Origin: HIMB11 sp965657135
GTDB lineage: Bacteria > Pseudomonadota > Alphaproteobacteria > Rhodobacterales > Rhodobacteraceae
Assembly: GCA_965657135.1 (NCBI GenBank)
Contig: CBFHNF010000002.1
Location: forward strand, 99,117-163,116
Length of the DNA: 64,000 nt
Reading direction: 5' to 3'
The first letter of the stretch is position 1; every line of letters starts with the position of its first letter. Below the pieces are notes generated by a model. It ran no database searches, was not told the origin of the DNA, and was given only the letters and a program-made list of their open reading frames with translations. Below, piece by piece: positions 33,834-43,639 of this stretch. Position numbers and translations under genes: made by a program.

Positions 33834-34871
33834 ATGAGCGATCTAAACAAACTTCCTATTACTGTTGTTACGGGCTTTTTGGGGTCCGGGAAAACCACAT
33901 TGATTTCTCATTTAATGCAAAACGCAGGCGGTCGACGTTTGGCGGTGGTTGTGAATGAATTTGGAGACGTGGGTGTCGATGGTGAAATCCTGAAATCTTG
34001 TTCGATCCCAGATTGCCCTGCAGAAAACATTGTTGAATTGGCCAACGGATGTATCTGCTGCACTGTGGCCGATGATTTTATTCCGACAATTGAAGCTCTG
34101 ATGGCCCTTAATCCGCGCCCTGATCACATTTTGGTGGAAACGTCTGGGTTGGCCTTGCCAAAGCCGCTTTTGAAAGCGTTTGAGTGGCCTGCGATCCGAT
34201 CAAAGATTACTGTTGATGGTGTGATCGCACTGGCGGATGCCGAGGCAGTTGCAGCGGGCCGTTTTGCGCCAAATGTCGCGGCGGTTGATGCGCAACGTGC
34301 CGCTGATGAAAGCATCGATCACGAAACACCTCTATCCGAAGTATTCGAAGATCAAATTTCGTGTGCGGATATGATTTTGCTGACAAAGTGTGATCTGGCT
34401 GATGCGGATGCACGTGAAAAGGCCAAGGCCATCATCGCAGCCGAAGCACCACGCAACCTACCATTGATTGAGGTGACAGACGGGCGCGTGGATGCGCGCG
34501 TTGTTTTGGGGCTTGAGGCGGCGGCAGAAGATGATTTGGATGCACGTCCATCCCACCATGATGCACCACATGATCATGACCACGAGGATTTTGAAAGCAT
34601 CATCGTTGATATCCCAGAGTTGTCAGATCCCGCTGAATTGACAGCGCGCATTGAACGTTTGGCGAATGAGCTGAATATCCTTCGCGTTAAAGGCTATGCA
34701 TCTGTGGCAGGAAAACCAATGCGTTTACTGGTTCAGGCGGTCGGCGCGCGTGTGCGCTCGCAATTTGATCGTCCATGGACACCTTCGGAAAATCGTCAGG
34801 GGCGTGTGGTTGTTATTGCAGAACACGACGACATAAATCGCGCCGCGATTGAAGGGATTTTGAACGGCTAG
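33834..34871 (+). CDS. cobW: CobW-family GTPase / metal chaperone
   Basis: 345 aa G3E-family GTPase. Walker A GFLGSGKTT is at 14-22, the metal-binding CICC at 73-76, and a histidine/aspartate-rich stretch (HHDAPHDHDHED) lies before the C-terminal domain. CobW is thought to supply cobalt to the CobN chelatase, which is the next gene downstream. It is separated from DUF1636 by 4 bases. Confidence 0.92.
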   Translation: MSDLNKLPITVVTGFLGSGKTTLISHLMQNAGGRRLAVVVNEFGDVGVDGEILKSCSIPDCPAENIVELANGCICCTVADDFIPTIEALMALNPRPDHILVETSGLALPKPLLKAFEWPAIRSKITVDGVIALADAEAVAAGRFAPNVAAVDAQRAADESIDHETPLSEVFEDQISCADMILLTKCDLADADAREKAKAIIAAEAPRNLPLIEVTDGRVDARVVLGLEAAAEDDLDARPSHHDAPHDHDHEDFESIIVDIPELSDPAELTARIERLANELNILRVKGYASVAGKPMRLLVQAVGARVRSQFDRPWTPSENRQGRVVVIAEHDDINRAAIEGILNG

Positions 34872-34876
34872 AATTC

Positions 34877-37800
34877 ATGCACGTCATCTTTCGCGAAACT
34901 CAGGGGCTTGAGGAAACAGAAACACCAATGGATCTAGGGCAGACACCCGCAGATCTTGTTGTGTTGTCCTTTTCGGACAGTGATCTTGGGGCATTTGCAC
35001 AAGCATGGCGTGACGGGCGTGACAGACTGCCGACTTTGCGTTTGGCGAATTTGGTTGCTTTGAAACATCCCCTGTCGGTGGACACATATGTTGAACAAAC
35101 ATTGATCGGGGCCAAAGGTATCCTGATCCGTTTAATCGGGGGTGTTCCATACTGGGAATATGGATTGCAGCAGGTTTATGAGCTTGCGCAAAAACAAGGC
35201 ATTGCACTGGCCGTCTTGCCTGCAGACGGGCGTGTTGATGAACGCCTAGATGCCTACTCAACTTTGCCTGTATCCACACTGCGCCGCTTGGCACATTTGT
35301 GTGATGGGGGTGGGGCCGCGGGTGCGCGCGCGGCGCTTGCTCAAATGGCCTTGGCCTCTGGGCTTTATGCGGCACCTGTGCGCGGTGTAGCGCGTTTGCC
35401 AAATGTTGGACTGTGGTCGCCCGAATATGGTGTAACCTGCCCCGTTGCGTTTTCGGAAGCAACTTTCCCAGTCGTTATAACCTTTTACCGTTCATTTTTA
35501 GTCGCTGCCGATTTAGACGCGATCACATCTCTCTTTAATGCCTTTCGTGAAAAAGGGCATAACGTTATAGGCCTGTTTGCACCGTCCTTAAAACAACCCG
35601 AGGCCGCAGGATGGATAAAGCGTCAGTTACAGTTTCTAAAACCATCAGCCATTGTAAATGCTACATCTTTTTCTGGGCGCGGGATTGAGGGAACATCGCC
35701 GCTTGATGCAACGGATGCCCCTGTTTTTCAGGTCGCGCTGAGTACGGCACGCGTGAAGGATTGGAAAGTCGCTGAACGGGGATTGTCACCTGCCGATCTT
35801 GCGATGCACGTGGTTTTGCCTGAGGTTGATGGCCGCCTATTTGCTGGTATTGTATCCGCTAAAGAGCCTGCAAAAAAAGATGCTGATTTAGAATACGCAC
35901 GCTTTGAACATACGCCCATTGCGGATCGCATTGATCGCGTTGTGCGGCGTGTCGATAATTGGATTTCGCTGCAATCAAAGGTTTCAACAAAAACGGCGCT
36001 GATCCTTTCGACCTATCCAGGCAAGGCCTATCAAATCGCACATGCCGTAGGGTTAGACGCCATTCAATCCTGTTGCGCGATTGTTGAGGATGCAGGGCTG
36101 GGCGATCCTGCTGCGCTGGGGGATTTGGGGCAACGGCTACAAAACGAGGTGATATCGTGGTCGATTGAGGCTTACAAAAATGCATTAAACGCGCTGCCTG
36201 AAACGTTGCGGAAGCAACTGTTTGCGGCATGGGGAGATATTGAAGAAGATCACTATTTCCGCGATCAAGCCTTGCATTTTCCAGCGGTCAAGTTGAACGA
36301 TACAGTCATCGCACTGCAGCCAGAGCGGGGATGGCTAAAAACCCGCTATGACGATTATCACGACCTTTCACGCACCCCTTGCCACGGATATGTGGCCTTT
36401 TATCTTTGGTTGCAAACCAATGGGACCGAGGCGATGGTGCATATCGGTGCACATGGAACTTTGGAATGGCTGCCCGGTAAATCCGTTGCATTGTCCAATA
36501 CGTGCTGGCCTGATGCTCTGGCTGGGGATATGCCAATTATTTATCCCTTTATTGTAAATGACCCTGGAGAAGCAGCGCAGGCAAAACGACGTATTTGCGC
36601 ACTTACTCTGGGGCATATTCCACCACCCCTTGCGCAATCGCACACGCCGGATGCATTCGTGCCTTTGGAAAATCTGTTAGATGAATTTTCAAATGCGGAT
36701 GGCTTGGATCCAAAGCGTAGGGATCGTCTGATCGATCAGATACGCGATCTTGCACAGTCGCTGGGCCTCGAACAAGATTTGGGCCTCGCAAGTGACATGG
36801 ATCAAGCCGACGCGCTCAGCCGCATTGATCGTTTCGTCTGCGACATTAAAGAAGCCCAGTTCGCTGATGGGTTACATGTGTTTGGACGTATGGGGTACGA
36901 TGGCGACACGTCGATCGCAGGACAATCGGAACGCATGGGCCTGCAACGTGCGTTGCAGGGACGCCGGATTGCCTCGGGTCCGGCGGGTTCGCCCTATCGT
37001 GGGCGCAGCGATGTGTTGCCGACGGGGCGCAATTTATTTGCGATTGACCCACTTTCTGTGCCGTCGCGTGCAGCCTATGAACAGGGATGCAAATTGGCGG
37101 ATGAATTGGTGCGTCGCCATTTGCAAGATCATGGCGATTGGCCAAAATCGCTGGTTGTGGACTTATGGGGGTCTGCGACGATGCGTACAGCAGGCGAAGA
37201 ATTCGCCATGGCGCTTGCGCTGCTTGGGGTACGGCCCATCTGGGCAGAAGGTTCAGAACGCATAACGGGAACAGAAATCATTCCCTTGGCTGAAATGGAT
37301 CGGCCCCGCATTGATGCAACTCTGCGTGTATCAGGATTATTTAGGGATGTGTTTCCAACATTGAGTGTTCTTTATAATCAGGCGGTACGCGCTTTATCCG
37401 CACGTGAAGAGGCAGCTGATTGGAACCCATTTACTCAGACCGATCAACATCGTGTGTTTGGTCCGGCACCTGGGGAATATGGTGTCGCGATGCAGGGTGC
37501 GTTGGATGATTATTCACAAACGGGCGTCGTGGATGCAGGCAAAGCATGGTTGGCACAGTCATCTTGGACAATCGATGGAGAGAAGATGCACCATGCCCCA
37601 TCTGAAATCGCAGAACGGGTAAAAGCTGCCGATACATTCGTACATTTGCAGGATCTGGCCGAAAGTGATGTTTTAATGGCCGCTGACTATGCCGCCCACG
37701 AGGCTGGTTTTGCTGCTGCAAAGGCGCAGTTTGGTCAATCTGCAAACCTTTATCATATTGATACAACAAATCCGGCTGCTCCGAAGGCTCGCACCTTGAA

Positions 37801-38143
37801 AGAAGAAATCGCCAAAACGGTCATGGCGCGGGCGGCAAACCCTGATTGGATCAACGGCATGATGCGCCATGGGTTCCGTGGCGGTGCAGAAATGGCCGCA
37901 ACCTTGGATCACATGGGTGCATTTGCAAATTTGGCAAAGTTGGTTGAGGCACATCATTTTGATCGCTATTTCCAAGAAACGATTGGACGCGCGGATGTGG
38001 TTGCGTTTTTACGCGAACATAACCCACAAGCCTTAGATGCGATGATTGAGCGGTTTCAGGCGCTTGCCGAGGCAGGGTTGTGGATCACACGACGTAATTC
38101 GATATCTGGTGAACTTTCGCAATTGCGCAAGGTTGGCGCATGA
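34877..38143 (+). CDS. cobN: Aerobic cobaltochelatase, CobN subunit
   Basis: 1088 aa large subunit that binds hydrogenobyrinic acid a,c-diamide and inserts Co2+ together with the CobS-CobT AAA+ motor. The HIGAHGTLEWLPGKSVALS and GRPAGSPYRGRSDVLPTGRN-like blocks (here PAGSPYRGRSDVLPTGRNL) are diagnostic. It is shorter than the Pseudomonas CobN but normal for Rhodobacterales. cobS and cobT are not in the window. It overlaps cobG by 4 bases. Confidence 0.93.
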   Translation: MHVIFRETQGLEETETPMDLGQTPADLVVLSFSDSDLGAFAQAWRDGRDRLPTLRLANLVALKHPLSVDTYVEQTLIGAKGILIRLIGGVPYWEYGLQQVYELAQKQGIALAVLPADGRVDERLDAYSTLPVSTLRRLAHLCDGGGAAGARAALAQMALASGLYAAPVRGVARLPNVGLWSPEYGVTCPVAFSEATFPVVITFYRSFLVAADLDAITSLFNAFREKGHNVIGLFAPSLKQPEAAGWIKRQLQFLKPSAIVNATSFSGRGIEGTSPLDATDAPVFQVALSTARVKDWKVAERGLSPADLAMHVVLPEVDGRLFAGIVSAKEPAKKDADLEYARFEHTPIADRIDRVVRRVDNWISLQSKVSTKTALILSTYPGKAYQIAHAVGLDAIQSCCAIVEDAGLGDPAALGDLGQRLQNEVISWSIEAYKNALNALPETLRKQLFAAWGDIEEDHYFRDQALHFPAVKLNDTVIALQPERGWLKTRYDDYHDLSRTPCHGYVAFYLWLQTNGTEAMVHIGAHGTLEWLPGKSVALSNTCWPDALAGDMPIIYPFIVNDPGEAAQAKRRICALTLGHIPPPLAQSHTPDAFVPLENLLDEFSNADGLDPKRRDRLIDQIRDLAQSLGLEQDLGLASDMDQADALSRIDRFVCDIKEAQFADGLHVFGRMGYDGDTSIAGQSERMGLQRALQGRRIASGPAGSPYRGRSDVLPTGRNLFAIDPLSVPSRAAYEQGCKLADELVRRHLQDHGDWPKSLVVDLWGSATMRTAGEEFAMALALLGVRPIWAEGSERITGTEIIPLAEMDRPRIDATLRVSGLFRDVFPTLSVLYNQAVRALSAREEAADWNPFTQTDQHRVFGPAPGEYGVAMQGALDDYSQTGVVDAGKAWLAQSSWTIDGEKMHHAPSEIAERVKAADTFVHLQDLAESDVLMAADYAAHEAGFAAAKAQFGQSANLYHIDTTNPAAPKARTLKEEIAKTVMARAANPDWINGMMRHGFRGGAEMAATLDHMGAFANLAKLVEAHHFDRYFQETIGRADVVAFLREHNPQALDAMIERFQALAEAGLWITRRNSISGELSQLRKVGA

Positions 38144-39258
38144 CACGCCGCCCAAACCCCAAGGGCTGGTGTCCTTCATCATTGCGCCCGATGGAATCGG
38201 GTGATGGGTATATCGTGCGTATAAAGCCAAGCTTTGGGCGTGTCAGTCGTAAACAATTGGGTGACATTGCGCGATTGGCCGAAAATTTTGGCAACGGTAT
38301 CATTGAATTGACAAACCGTGCTAATATGCAACTTCGCGGTGTGGCGATTGCGGATCACCCAGAACTAATTGACGCCTTGCGCGGGGCGGATTTGGTGGAT
38401 TTAGATCCAGTTCAAGATTCTGCTCCACAGATCCTTGTATCGCCTAAGTGCGAAGATAATCTGCGTGCACTTTATGACGCATTTCGCCAAGCCAAACTAC
38501 CAAAGCTACCTGCCAAATTCGGCTTGGTATTAGAACACGGCACACAGTATTTATCAAACGCATCTGGAGACATTCGCATCTGCGAGACAGATGGGCAGTT
38601 TTGCGTTTGGGCAGATGGCAGCCACGGTTGCCTGACCCTAGACGCAAAGTCTGTAATCGCTCATGTTCAAGAGCTTTCGCATTGGTTCGTGAAACATTCA
38701 AACGCCGAGCTTCGGCGCATGGCGCAGGTTATTAATGTAACTAAACTCCCCGAGGAATGGGGAATTGAGCCCCTTCCTAAGGTGGATAACACATGCGATG
38801 ACATAATCTACTCCGTTCCCTTTGGACAGATGAGAGTAGATCATTTGATGCAGTTTGCAAACACAATAGGTACAGATGATATTCGACTGACGCCTTGGCG
38901 TAGTTTTGTTGTCGTTGGAGAAACCAAATTACGTGATGTGCAGGGTTTTATCACGGATCCAAATGCCCCGATTTTGCGCGCTCAGGCTTGTGTTGGGGCA
39001 CCGCGCTGCCAACAGGCCCATGGTGAAACGCATCAATTGGCACGTCGGCTGACGGAACTTAGTGAGCGCGATATTCACGTATCTGGCTGTAACAAGGGGT
39101 GTGCAAAGCAGGTGAATTCACCGCTCACCGTCGTTCATGGGGCAAATGGGCTTGACCTGATCATGAATGGCTGTACATGGGATCAACCCGATTTTTCGGG
39201 ACTAGATGAATTCCAACTTGTTCAAAAAATAAGGGAAATCGATGCCACACACCTATGA
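38140..39258 (+). CDS. cobG: Precorrin-3B synthase
   Basis: 372 aa oxygen-dependent enzyme of the sulfite/nitrite reductase fold that makes precorrin-3B, the ring-contraction precursor. The [4Fe-4S] ligands are seen as CVGAPRC and, about 34 residues later, GCNKGCAKQ. N-terminal ELTNRANMQLRG is the ferredoxin-like repeat typical of siroheme-type reductases. It uses O2, marking the aerobic pathway. Starts as ATGA with cobN and overlaps cobH by 17 bases. Confidence 0.9.
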   Translation: MTRRPNPKGWCPSSLRPMESGDGYIVRIKPSFGRVSRKQLGDIARLAENFGNGIIELTNRANMQLRGVAIADHPELIDALRGADLVDLDPVQDSAPQILVSPKCEDNLRALYDAFRQAKLPKLPAKFGLVLEHGTQYLSNASGDIRICETDGQFCVWADGSHGCLTLDAKSVIAHVQELSHWFVKHSNAELRRMAQVINVTKLPEEWGIEPLPKVDNTCDDIIYSVPFGQMRVDHLMQFANTIGTDDIRLTPWRSFVVVGETKLRDVQGFITDPNAPILRAQACVGAPRCQQAHGETHQLARRLTELSERDIHVSGCNKGCAKQVNSPLTVVHGANGLDLIMNGCTWDQPDFSGLDEFQLVQKIREIDATHL

Positions 39259-39871
39259 AAAAGATGGCGCTGCGATCTATCAAGAAAGCTTTTCAATTAT
39301 TCGTGCAGAGGCGGATTTGGCGCGCTTTGATGCGGATGAAGAGCAAGTCGCTGTTCGCATGATACACGCGGCAGGTATGGTTGATTTGGCCCCCTACATT
39401 CATTTTTCACCAGGCTTTGTGACATCGGCACGTGATGCTTTGAACACGGGTGCCCCAATTTTTTGTGATGCGCGTATGGTGTCAGAGGGTGTGACCCGTA
39501 AACGTCTGCCCGCAGATAATGATGTGATCTGTACACTGTGGGATCCAAAAACACCCCAATTAGCAGCGGACATGAACAATACGCGCTCTGCCGCAGCCCT
39601 TGAATTATGGCGCCCACGTCTTGAGGGGGCGGTTGTTGCAATCGGAAACGCGCCTACGGCTCTGTTTCATTTGCTCAACATGCTAGAAGACCCCGCGTGC
39701 CCACGCCCGGCAGCAATCATCGGCTGTCCGGTTGGCTTTGTAGGGGCTATGGAAAGCAAGGATGCCCTGTGGAATGCGCTTCCGGTTCCCTCGTGCATAG
39801 TCAAAGGACGCTTGGGCGGCAGCGCCATAACCGTTGCTGCAATTAACGCCATTGCGAGCCGCATGGAATGA
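39242..39871 (+). CDS. cobH: Precorrin-8X methylmutase
   Basis: 209 aa enzyme that moves the methyl group from C-11 to C-12 to give hydrogenobyrinic acid. The block AVRMIHAAGMVDLAPYIHFSPG contains the catalytic histidine region, followed by GAPIFCDARMVSEGV. Overlaps cobG by 17 bases and cobI by 4 bases. Confidence 0.93.
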   Translation: MPHTYEKDGAAIYQESFSIIRAEADLARFDADEEQVAVRMIHAAGMVDLAPYIHFSPGFVTSARDALNTGAPIFCDARMVSEGVTRKRLPADNDVICTLWDPKTPQLAADMNNTRSAAALELWRPRLEGAVVAIGNAPTALFHLLNMLEDPACPRPAAIIGCPVGFVGAMESKDALWNALPVPSCIVKGRLGGSAITVAAINAIASRME

Positions 39872-40596
39872 ACAGCGCAACTATATATGGTGTGGGGCTT
39901 GGGCCTGGGGATCTCGATTTGCTTTCGGTAAAGGCTGATCGATTGGTGCGCTCGGCCAAGGTCGTGGCCTATTTCAGAAAAGCCGGAAAAAAAGGTCAGG
40001 CCCGGCGATTGGCTGATCCATTGGTGTCAGCAGATGCTTTGGAAATTCCAATGGAATATCCCGTAACCACCGAGATTCCATTGGATGATCCACGTTATAA
40101 TGAAATCCTGAGTGCCTTTTATGAGCAAAGCTGTGCAATTCTAAGGGAACATTTGAACGCGGGGCAGGATGTTGTCGTGTTATGTGAAGGTGATCCATTT
40201 TTTTATGGCTCATTCATGCATCTACATTCCCGCCTGATGCAGGGGTACAATGTTGAAGTTGTGCCCGCGATTACGGGGATGTCTGGTGCATGGACGGCCA
40301 CGAACCAGCCGATCACTTGGGGGGACGACATCCTGACCGTGTTGATGGGAACCTTAGATCAAACGACGTTAAGCGAGCGGATGCAATCCACAGATGCCTT
40401 GGTTGTCATGAAGATTGGAACGAATTTTCCCAAAGTGTGTCAGGCGTTAAAGGATGCTGGTTTATATGATCGTGCATGGATGGTGCAGTATGCCACCATG
40501 CCAGATCAAACGGTAAGTAAACTGTCCGACTTTCGGGGCGAAAAAGTTCCCTATTTTACGATAATCGTCGTACACGGGCAGGGGCGACGCCCATGA
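39868..40596 (+). CDS. cobI: Precorrin-2 C20-methyltransferase
   Basis: 242 aa tetrapyrrole methylase using SAM. The N-terminal YGVGLGPGDLDLLSVKA and LCEGDPFFYGSFMHL are the two SAM-binding loops of the family, and the second is specific to CobI. Translation is coupled to cobH and cobJ through ATGA overlaps. Confidence 0.93.
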   Translation: MNSATIYGVGLGPGDLDLLSVKADRLVRSAKVVAYFRKAGKKGQARRLADPLVSADALEIPMEYPVTTEIPLDDPRYNEILSAFYEQSCAILREHLNAGQDVVVLCEGDPFFYGSFMHLHSRLMQGYNVEVVPAITGMSGAWTATNQPITWGDDILTVLMGTLDQTTLSERMQSTDALVVMKIGTNFPKVCQALKDAGLYDRAWMVQYATMPDQTVSKLSDFRGEKVPYFTIIVVHGQGRRP

Positions 40597-41351
40597 GCAA
40601 CACACTGACCATTGTTGGGATCGGCCCAGGTGCTGAGGGGTACGTCACACCGGATGTAAGTAACGCAATTGCGCGCGCAACCGATGCAGTGGGATATATT
40701 CCTTATATCGAGCGATTGCTCGTACGTCCTGATTTGGTGTGTCACCCTTCGGATAATCGCGTTGAATTGGATCGGGCACGGCATGCCCTAGATTTGGCTG
40801 CAGCGGGGGGGGATGTTGTGGTTGTGTCTTCTGGCGATCCAAGCGTCTTTGCGATGTCTGCGGCCGTCTTTGAAGCGATGGAACAGAATAACACAAAATG
40901 GTTAAATGTGGACATAGCAATTCTACCAGGGATCACTGCGATGCTTGCGGCATCTGCGGCGATCGGCGCGCCGTTAGGACATGATTTTTGTTGCATCAAC
41001 CTAAGTGATAATTTGAAGCCGTGGGATGTGATTGAACATCGTTTGCGCCTTGCAGCACAGGCAGATTTTGCAATGGCCTTTTACAACCCGCGTTCTACCT
41101 CGCGTCCACACGGGTTTGAAAAAACATTGCAAGTACTCAAAGAGGAATGCGGTGATAACCGCTTGGTCATTTTTGCGCGCAACGTATCGCGTCACGATCA
41201 AACAATCCGCGTTGTTCCACTCCAACAAACGACGCCTGAAATGGCGGATATGCGAACCGTTGTGATCGTGGGATCATCGAAAACCCGCATGGTCCATCAT
41301 GGCGAAAAAGAGTTTGTTTATACACCGCGTTTTTACGAGGTTTCAGAATGA
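40593..41351 (+). CDS. cobJ: Precorrin-3B C17-methyltransferase
   Basis: 252 aa tetrapyrrole methylase that methylates C-17 with ring contraction. Seen: VGIGPGAEGYVTPDV, VVSSGDPSVFAMSAAVFE and FYNPRSTSRPHGFEKTLQVL, which is typical of CobJ. Its 3' end overlaps the convergent cobK gene by 19 bases, so it is the last gene before the strand switch. Confidence 0.92.
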   Translation: MSNTLTIVGIGPGAEGYVTPDVSNAIARATDAVGYIPYIERLLVRPDLVCHPSDNRVELDRARHALDLAAAGGDVVVVSSGDPSVFAMSAAVFEAMEQNNTKWLNVDIAILPGITAMLAASAAIGAPLGHDFCCINLSDNLKPWDVIEHRLRLAAQADFAMAFYNPRSTSRPHGFEKTLQVLKEECGDNRLVIFARNVSRHDQTIRVVPLQQTTPEMADMRTVVIVGSSKTRMVHHGEKEFVYTPRFYEVSE

Positions 41352-42079
41352 ACAAGCCACTCCAGCGCATCCTTGGGGCTATGCACCTCGGCCCGATTTG
41401 GGATCTCTGGTCTATCGATCATCACGACGGGAATCTCCAGATATCGGGCGGCTTCGATTTTGGAATATGTACCCCGCCCACCAGCATTTTTGGAAACCAA
41501 AACTTTTATGTCATGTGCACGCATCAACTCGATATCGTCGTCGGTGCTAAAGGGGCCGCGCGAAAAAAGCGCGGTGGCGTTGGGCAAAGGCAGGGTTTCG
41601 ACCTGATCCACGAGACGCAACAAATAGTCATGCTGAGGTGCAATCGCAAATTCCGCCAAATGCATCCGCCCTATGGCCAGCATGATGCTGGTTTGCGCGA
41701 GCACCTGCAAATGACGCGCTGCCGCCGCGATTGTCGGAACGCAGTGCCATTGATCGCCTTGGACCGCCTCCCATTCTGGTCGCGTCAGTGCGATCAGCTG
41801 AGTCTGCGTGTCCCCACAGGCTTGGATTGCATTCAAACTCATTTGCGATGCAAATGGATGGGTTGCATCGATCACGTGTGTGATCTCTTCTTGTCGCAAA
41901 TATTCAGCCAACCCACGTGCTCCGCCAAATCCACCAATTCGTTTGGGCAAAGGTTGAGGTTTGGTGCGTTCAACACGGCCCGCATAAGACAAAGTGGCGT
42001 CTATTCCTGCCTGCGCGACCAATTTGGCCAGATCAGTAGCCTCGGTCGTGCCAGCCAAAATCAAAAGGTTCATGGGCAT
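41333..42079 (-). CDS. cobK: Precorrin-6A reductase
   Basis: About 248 aa NADPH enzyme that reduces precorrin-6A. It begins MPMNLLILAGTTEATDLAKL, which is the CobK nucleotide-binding start, and contains VIDATHPFASQMSLNA and LVSKNAGGRGTYSKIEAA. The gene is on the minus strand inside a plus-strand operon. Its start (42079, or ATG 42073) overlaps the cobL start on the other strand in the shared bases CATG, and its end overlaps cobJ. Confidence 0.9.
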   Translation of the reverse strand: MPMNLLILAGTTEATDLAKLVAQAGIDATLSYAGRVERTKPQPLPKRIGGFGGARGLAEYLRQEEITHVIDATHPFASQMSLNAIQACGDTQTQLIALTRPEWEAVQGDQWHCVPTIAAAARHLQVLAQTSIMLAIGRMHLAEFAIAPQHDYLLRLVDQVETLPLPNATALFSRGPFSTDDDIELMRAHDIKVLVSKNAGGRGTYSKIEAARYLEIPVVMIDRPEIPNRAEVHSPKDALEWLVHSETS

Positions 42080-43280
42080 GGATAATCCTTGGGTTAGCAT
42101 CATTGGGATTGGTGAGGATGGACTTGCGGGGTTTTGTGCCGCGCGTCAAGAGGCGCTGGCAAATGCAGATCTGATATTTGGCCCACCACGGCATTTGGAA
42201 CTGGCTCTGGTCGATCCTGCGCGAGCACGGCCATGGCCCGTTCCCTTTGCGGATGGGATTGATCAGGTGTTGGCAGAACGTGGCCGCGGGAAAAAAGTGG
42301 CGGTATTGGTGTCTGGCGATCCATTTTGGTTCGGCGGGGGAGCAACATTGACACGGCGTTTGACATCGCAGGAATGGAGGTCAATCCCCGCGCCTTCGAC
42401 GTTTTCCTGGGCTGCCAGTCGGCTTGGCTGGTCATTACAATCAGTTGTGACGTTGGGTTTACACGCACACCCCTACGCGACGCTGGTTCCACATATGGCA
42501 CCCGGGCAGCGGGCAATTGTAACCCTGCGTGATGGAGCTGCAGCACAGGAACTGGCCGCGTGGTTAATGTCGCGTGACTTTGGTCAAAGTACCTTGCATG
42601 TGCTTGAGGCTCTTGGTGGACCAAACGAACGCGTCCGTTCAGTGCGTGCGGATCACTATGACTTAGACGATGTTGCGCATCCCGTATGTGCTGGGGTTGA
42701 ATTTGAAGGTGCGCCTGCGTTTGTCACGTGCGCATCGGGTCGTGCTGATGATCTATTTGATCATGATGGCCAAATTACAAAACGCCCTGTTCGTGCCCTA
42801 ACTTTAAGTGCGCTGGCCCCCCGCCCGAATGAGCTTTTGTGGGATTTGGGTGCAGGATCTGGGTCTATTGCAATTGAATGGTTGCTTAGTCATCCCAGCC
42901 TGCGTGCAATCGCGGTGGAGCAGGACGAAATGCGCGCAGAGCGCATTCGCGCCAATGCGAAGAAATTGGGCGTTCCACATTTAGTTGTGCAGAATGGAAC
43001 GATTGTTGAGAGTTTTCGCACACTTGAAACCCCCGATGTTGTGTTTATCGGCGGGGGGTTTTCTAGCGATCTGTTGGATGTTTTGTGGCCTATATTGCCT
43101 GCTGGGACGCGCTTGGTTGCCAATTCGGTCACATTAGAAAGTGATGCGGATATGCTGCGGGCGCAATCGGAATTAGGTGGTGAATTGTTGCGTGTTGAAC
43201 TTGCTGCGCCAAAGGCGATCGGGTCACGCAGCGGATGGGCCGCACGCTATCCCATCATGCAATGGAGCGTAGTAAAATGA
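42078..43280 (+). CDS. cobL: Precorrin-6Y C5,15-methyltransferase (decarboxylating)
   Basis: 400 aa bifunctional enzyme. The N-terminal methylase (about 1-200, CobE-like CbiE part, with IIGIGEDGLAGF and VSGDPFWFGGGATL) methylates C-5, and the C-terminal CbiT-like Rossmann domain (LLWDLGAGSGSIAIEWLL) decarboxylates and methylates C-15. ATG at 42078 or 42072. The first gene after the cobK strand switch, so it needs read-through transcription antisense to cobK or its own promoter within cobK. Confidence 0.9.
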   Translation: MDNPWVSIIGIGEDGLAGFCAARQEALANADLIFGPPRHLELALVDPARARPWPVPFADGIDQVLAERGRGKKVAVLVSGDPFWFGGGATLTRRLTSQEWRSIPAPSTFSWAASRLGWSLQSVVTLGLHAHPYATLVPHMAPGQRAIVTLRDGAAAQELAAWLMSRDFGQSTLHVLEALGGPNERVRSVRADHYDLDDVAHPVCAGVEFEGAPAFVTCASGRADDLFDHDGQITKRPVRALTLSALAPRPNELLWDLGAGSGSIAIEWLLSHPSLRAIAVEQDEMRAERIRANAKKLGVPHLVVQNGTIVESFRTLETPDVVFIGGGFSSDLLDVLWPILPAGTRLVANSVTLESDADMLRAQSELGGELLRVELAAPKAIGSRSGWAARYPIMQWSVVK

Positions 43281-43639
43281 TTATGGCGGGATTTGGGATG
43301 CGTGAAAATGTCAGTGAAACAAGTTTACAAGATGCGCTTGATCAAACGGGATATGTACCGGAAGGGTTGGCAACACTTGCCGACAAAGCAGAGATCGGTG
43401 CGTTTCAGGCGTTTGCGCAACGACTAAATTTGCCAATTTATTTGATCGAGACTGATGCGTTGAAAAATACCCCAACCCAAACGCAATCCGCTATATCGCT
43501 GCAGCACCGCGACACAGGCAGCGTGGCCGAAGCCACCGCCATGATCGGAGCAGGCCGGGGGGCGAGGCTTGTCTCAACTAGAAAAATATCAAATGATCGC
43601 TTGGCAACCTGTGCCATCGCAATTACGGAGGGATCATGA
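43277..43639 (+). CDS. cobE: CobE cobalamin biosynthesis protein
   Basis: 120 aa CbiG C-terminal-like protein (MAGFGMRENVSETSLQDAL, ATMIGAGRGARLVSTRKISNDR as separate pieces), matching the small CobE family found in aerobic cob operons. The exact role is not settled; it may bind hydrogenobyrinic acid. ATG at 43277 overlaps the cobL stop (ATGA) and it is coupled to cobM by 4 bases. Confidence 0.82.
   Translation: MIMAGFGMRENVSETSLQDALDQTGYVPEGLATLADKAEIGAFQAFAQRLNLPIYLIETDALKNTPTQTQSAISLQHRDTGSVAEATAMIGAGRGARLVSTRKISNDRLATCAIAITEGS

Noticed and set aside
34884..35462. 192-codon minus-strand ORF inside cobN
   Set aside because: Shadow frame of the cobN gene; no family resemblance.
42100..42624. 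174-codon minus-strand ORF inside cobL
   Set aside because: Antisense to a confident CobL reading frame, with His/Pro/Arg-rich low-complexity composition; no independent start signal.
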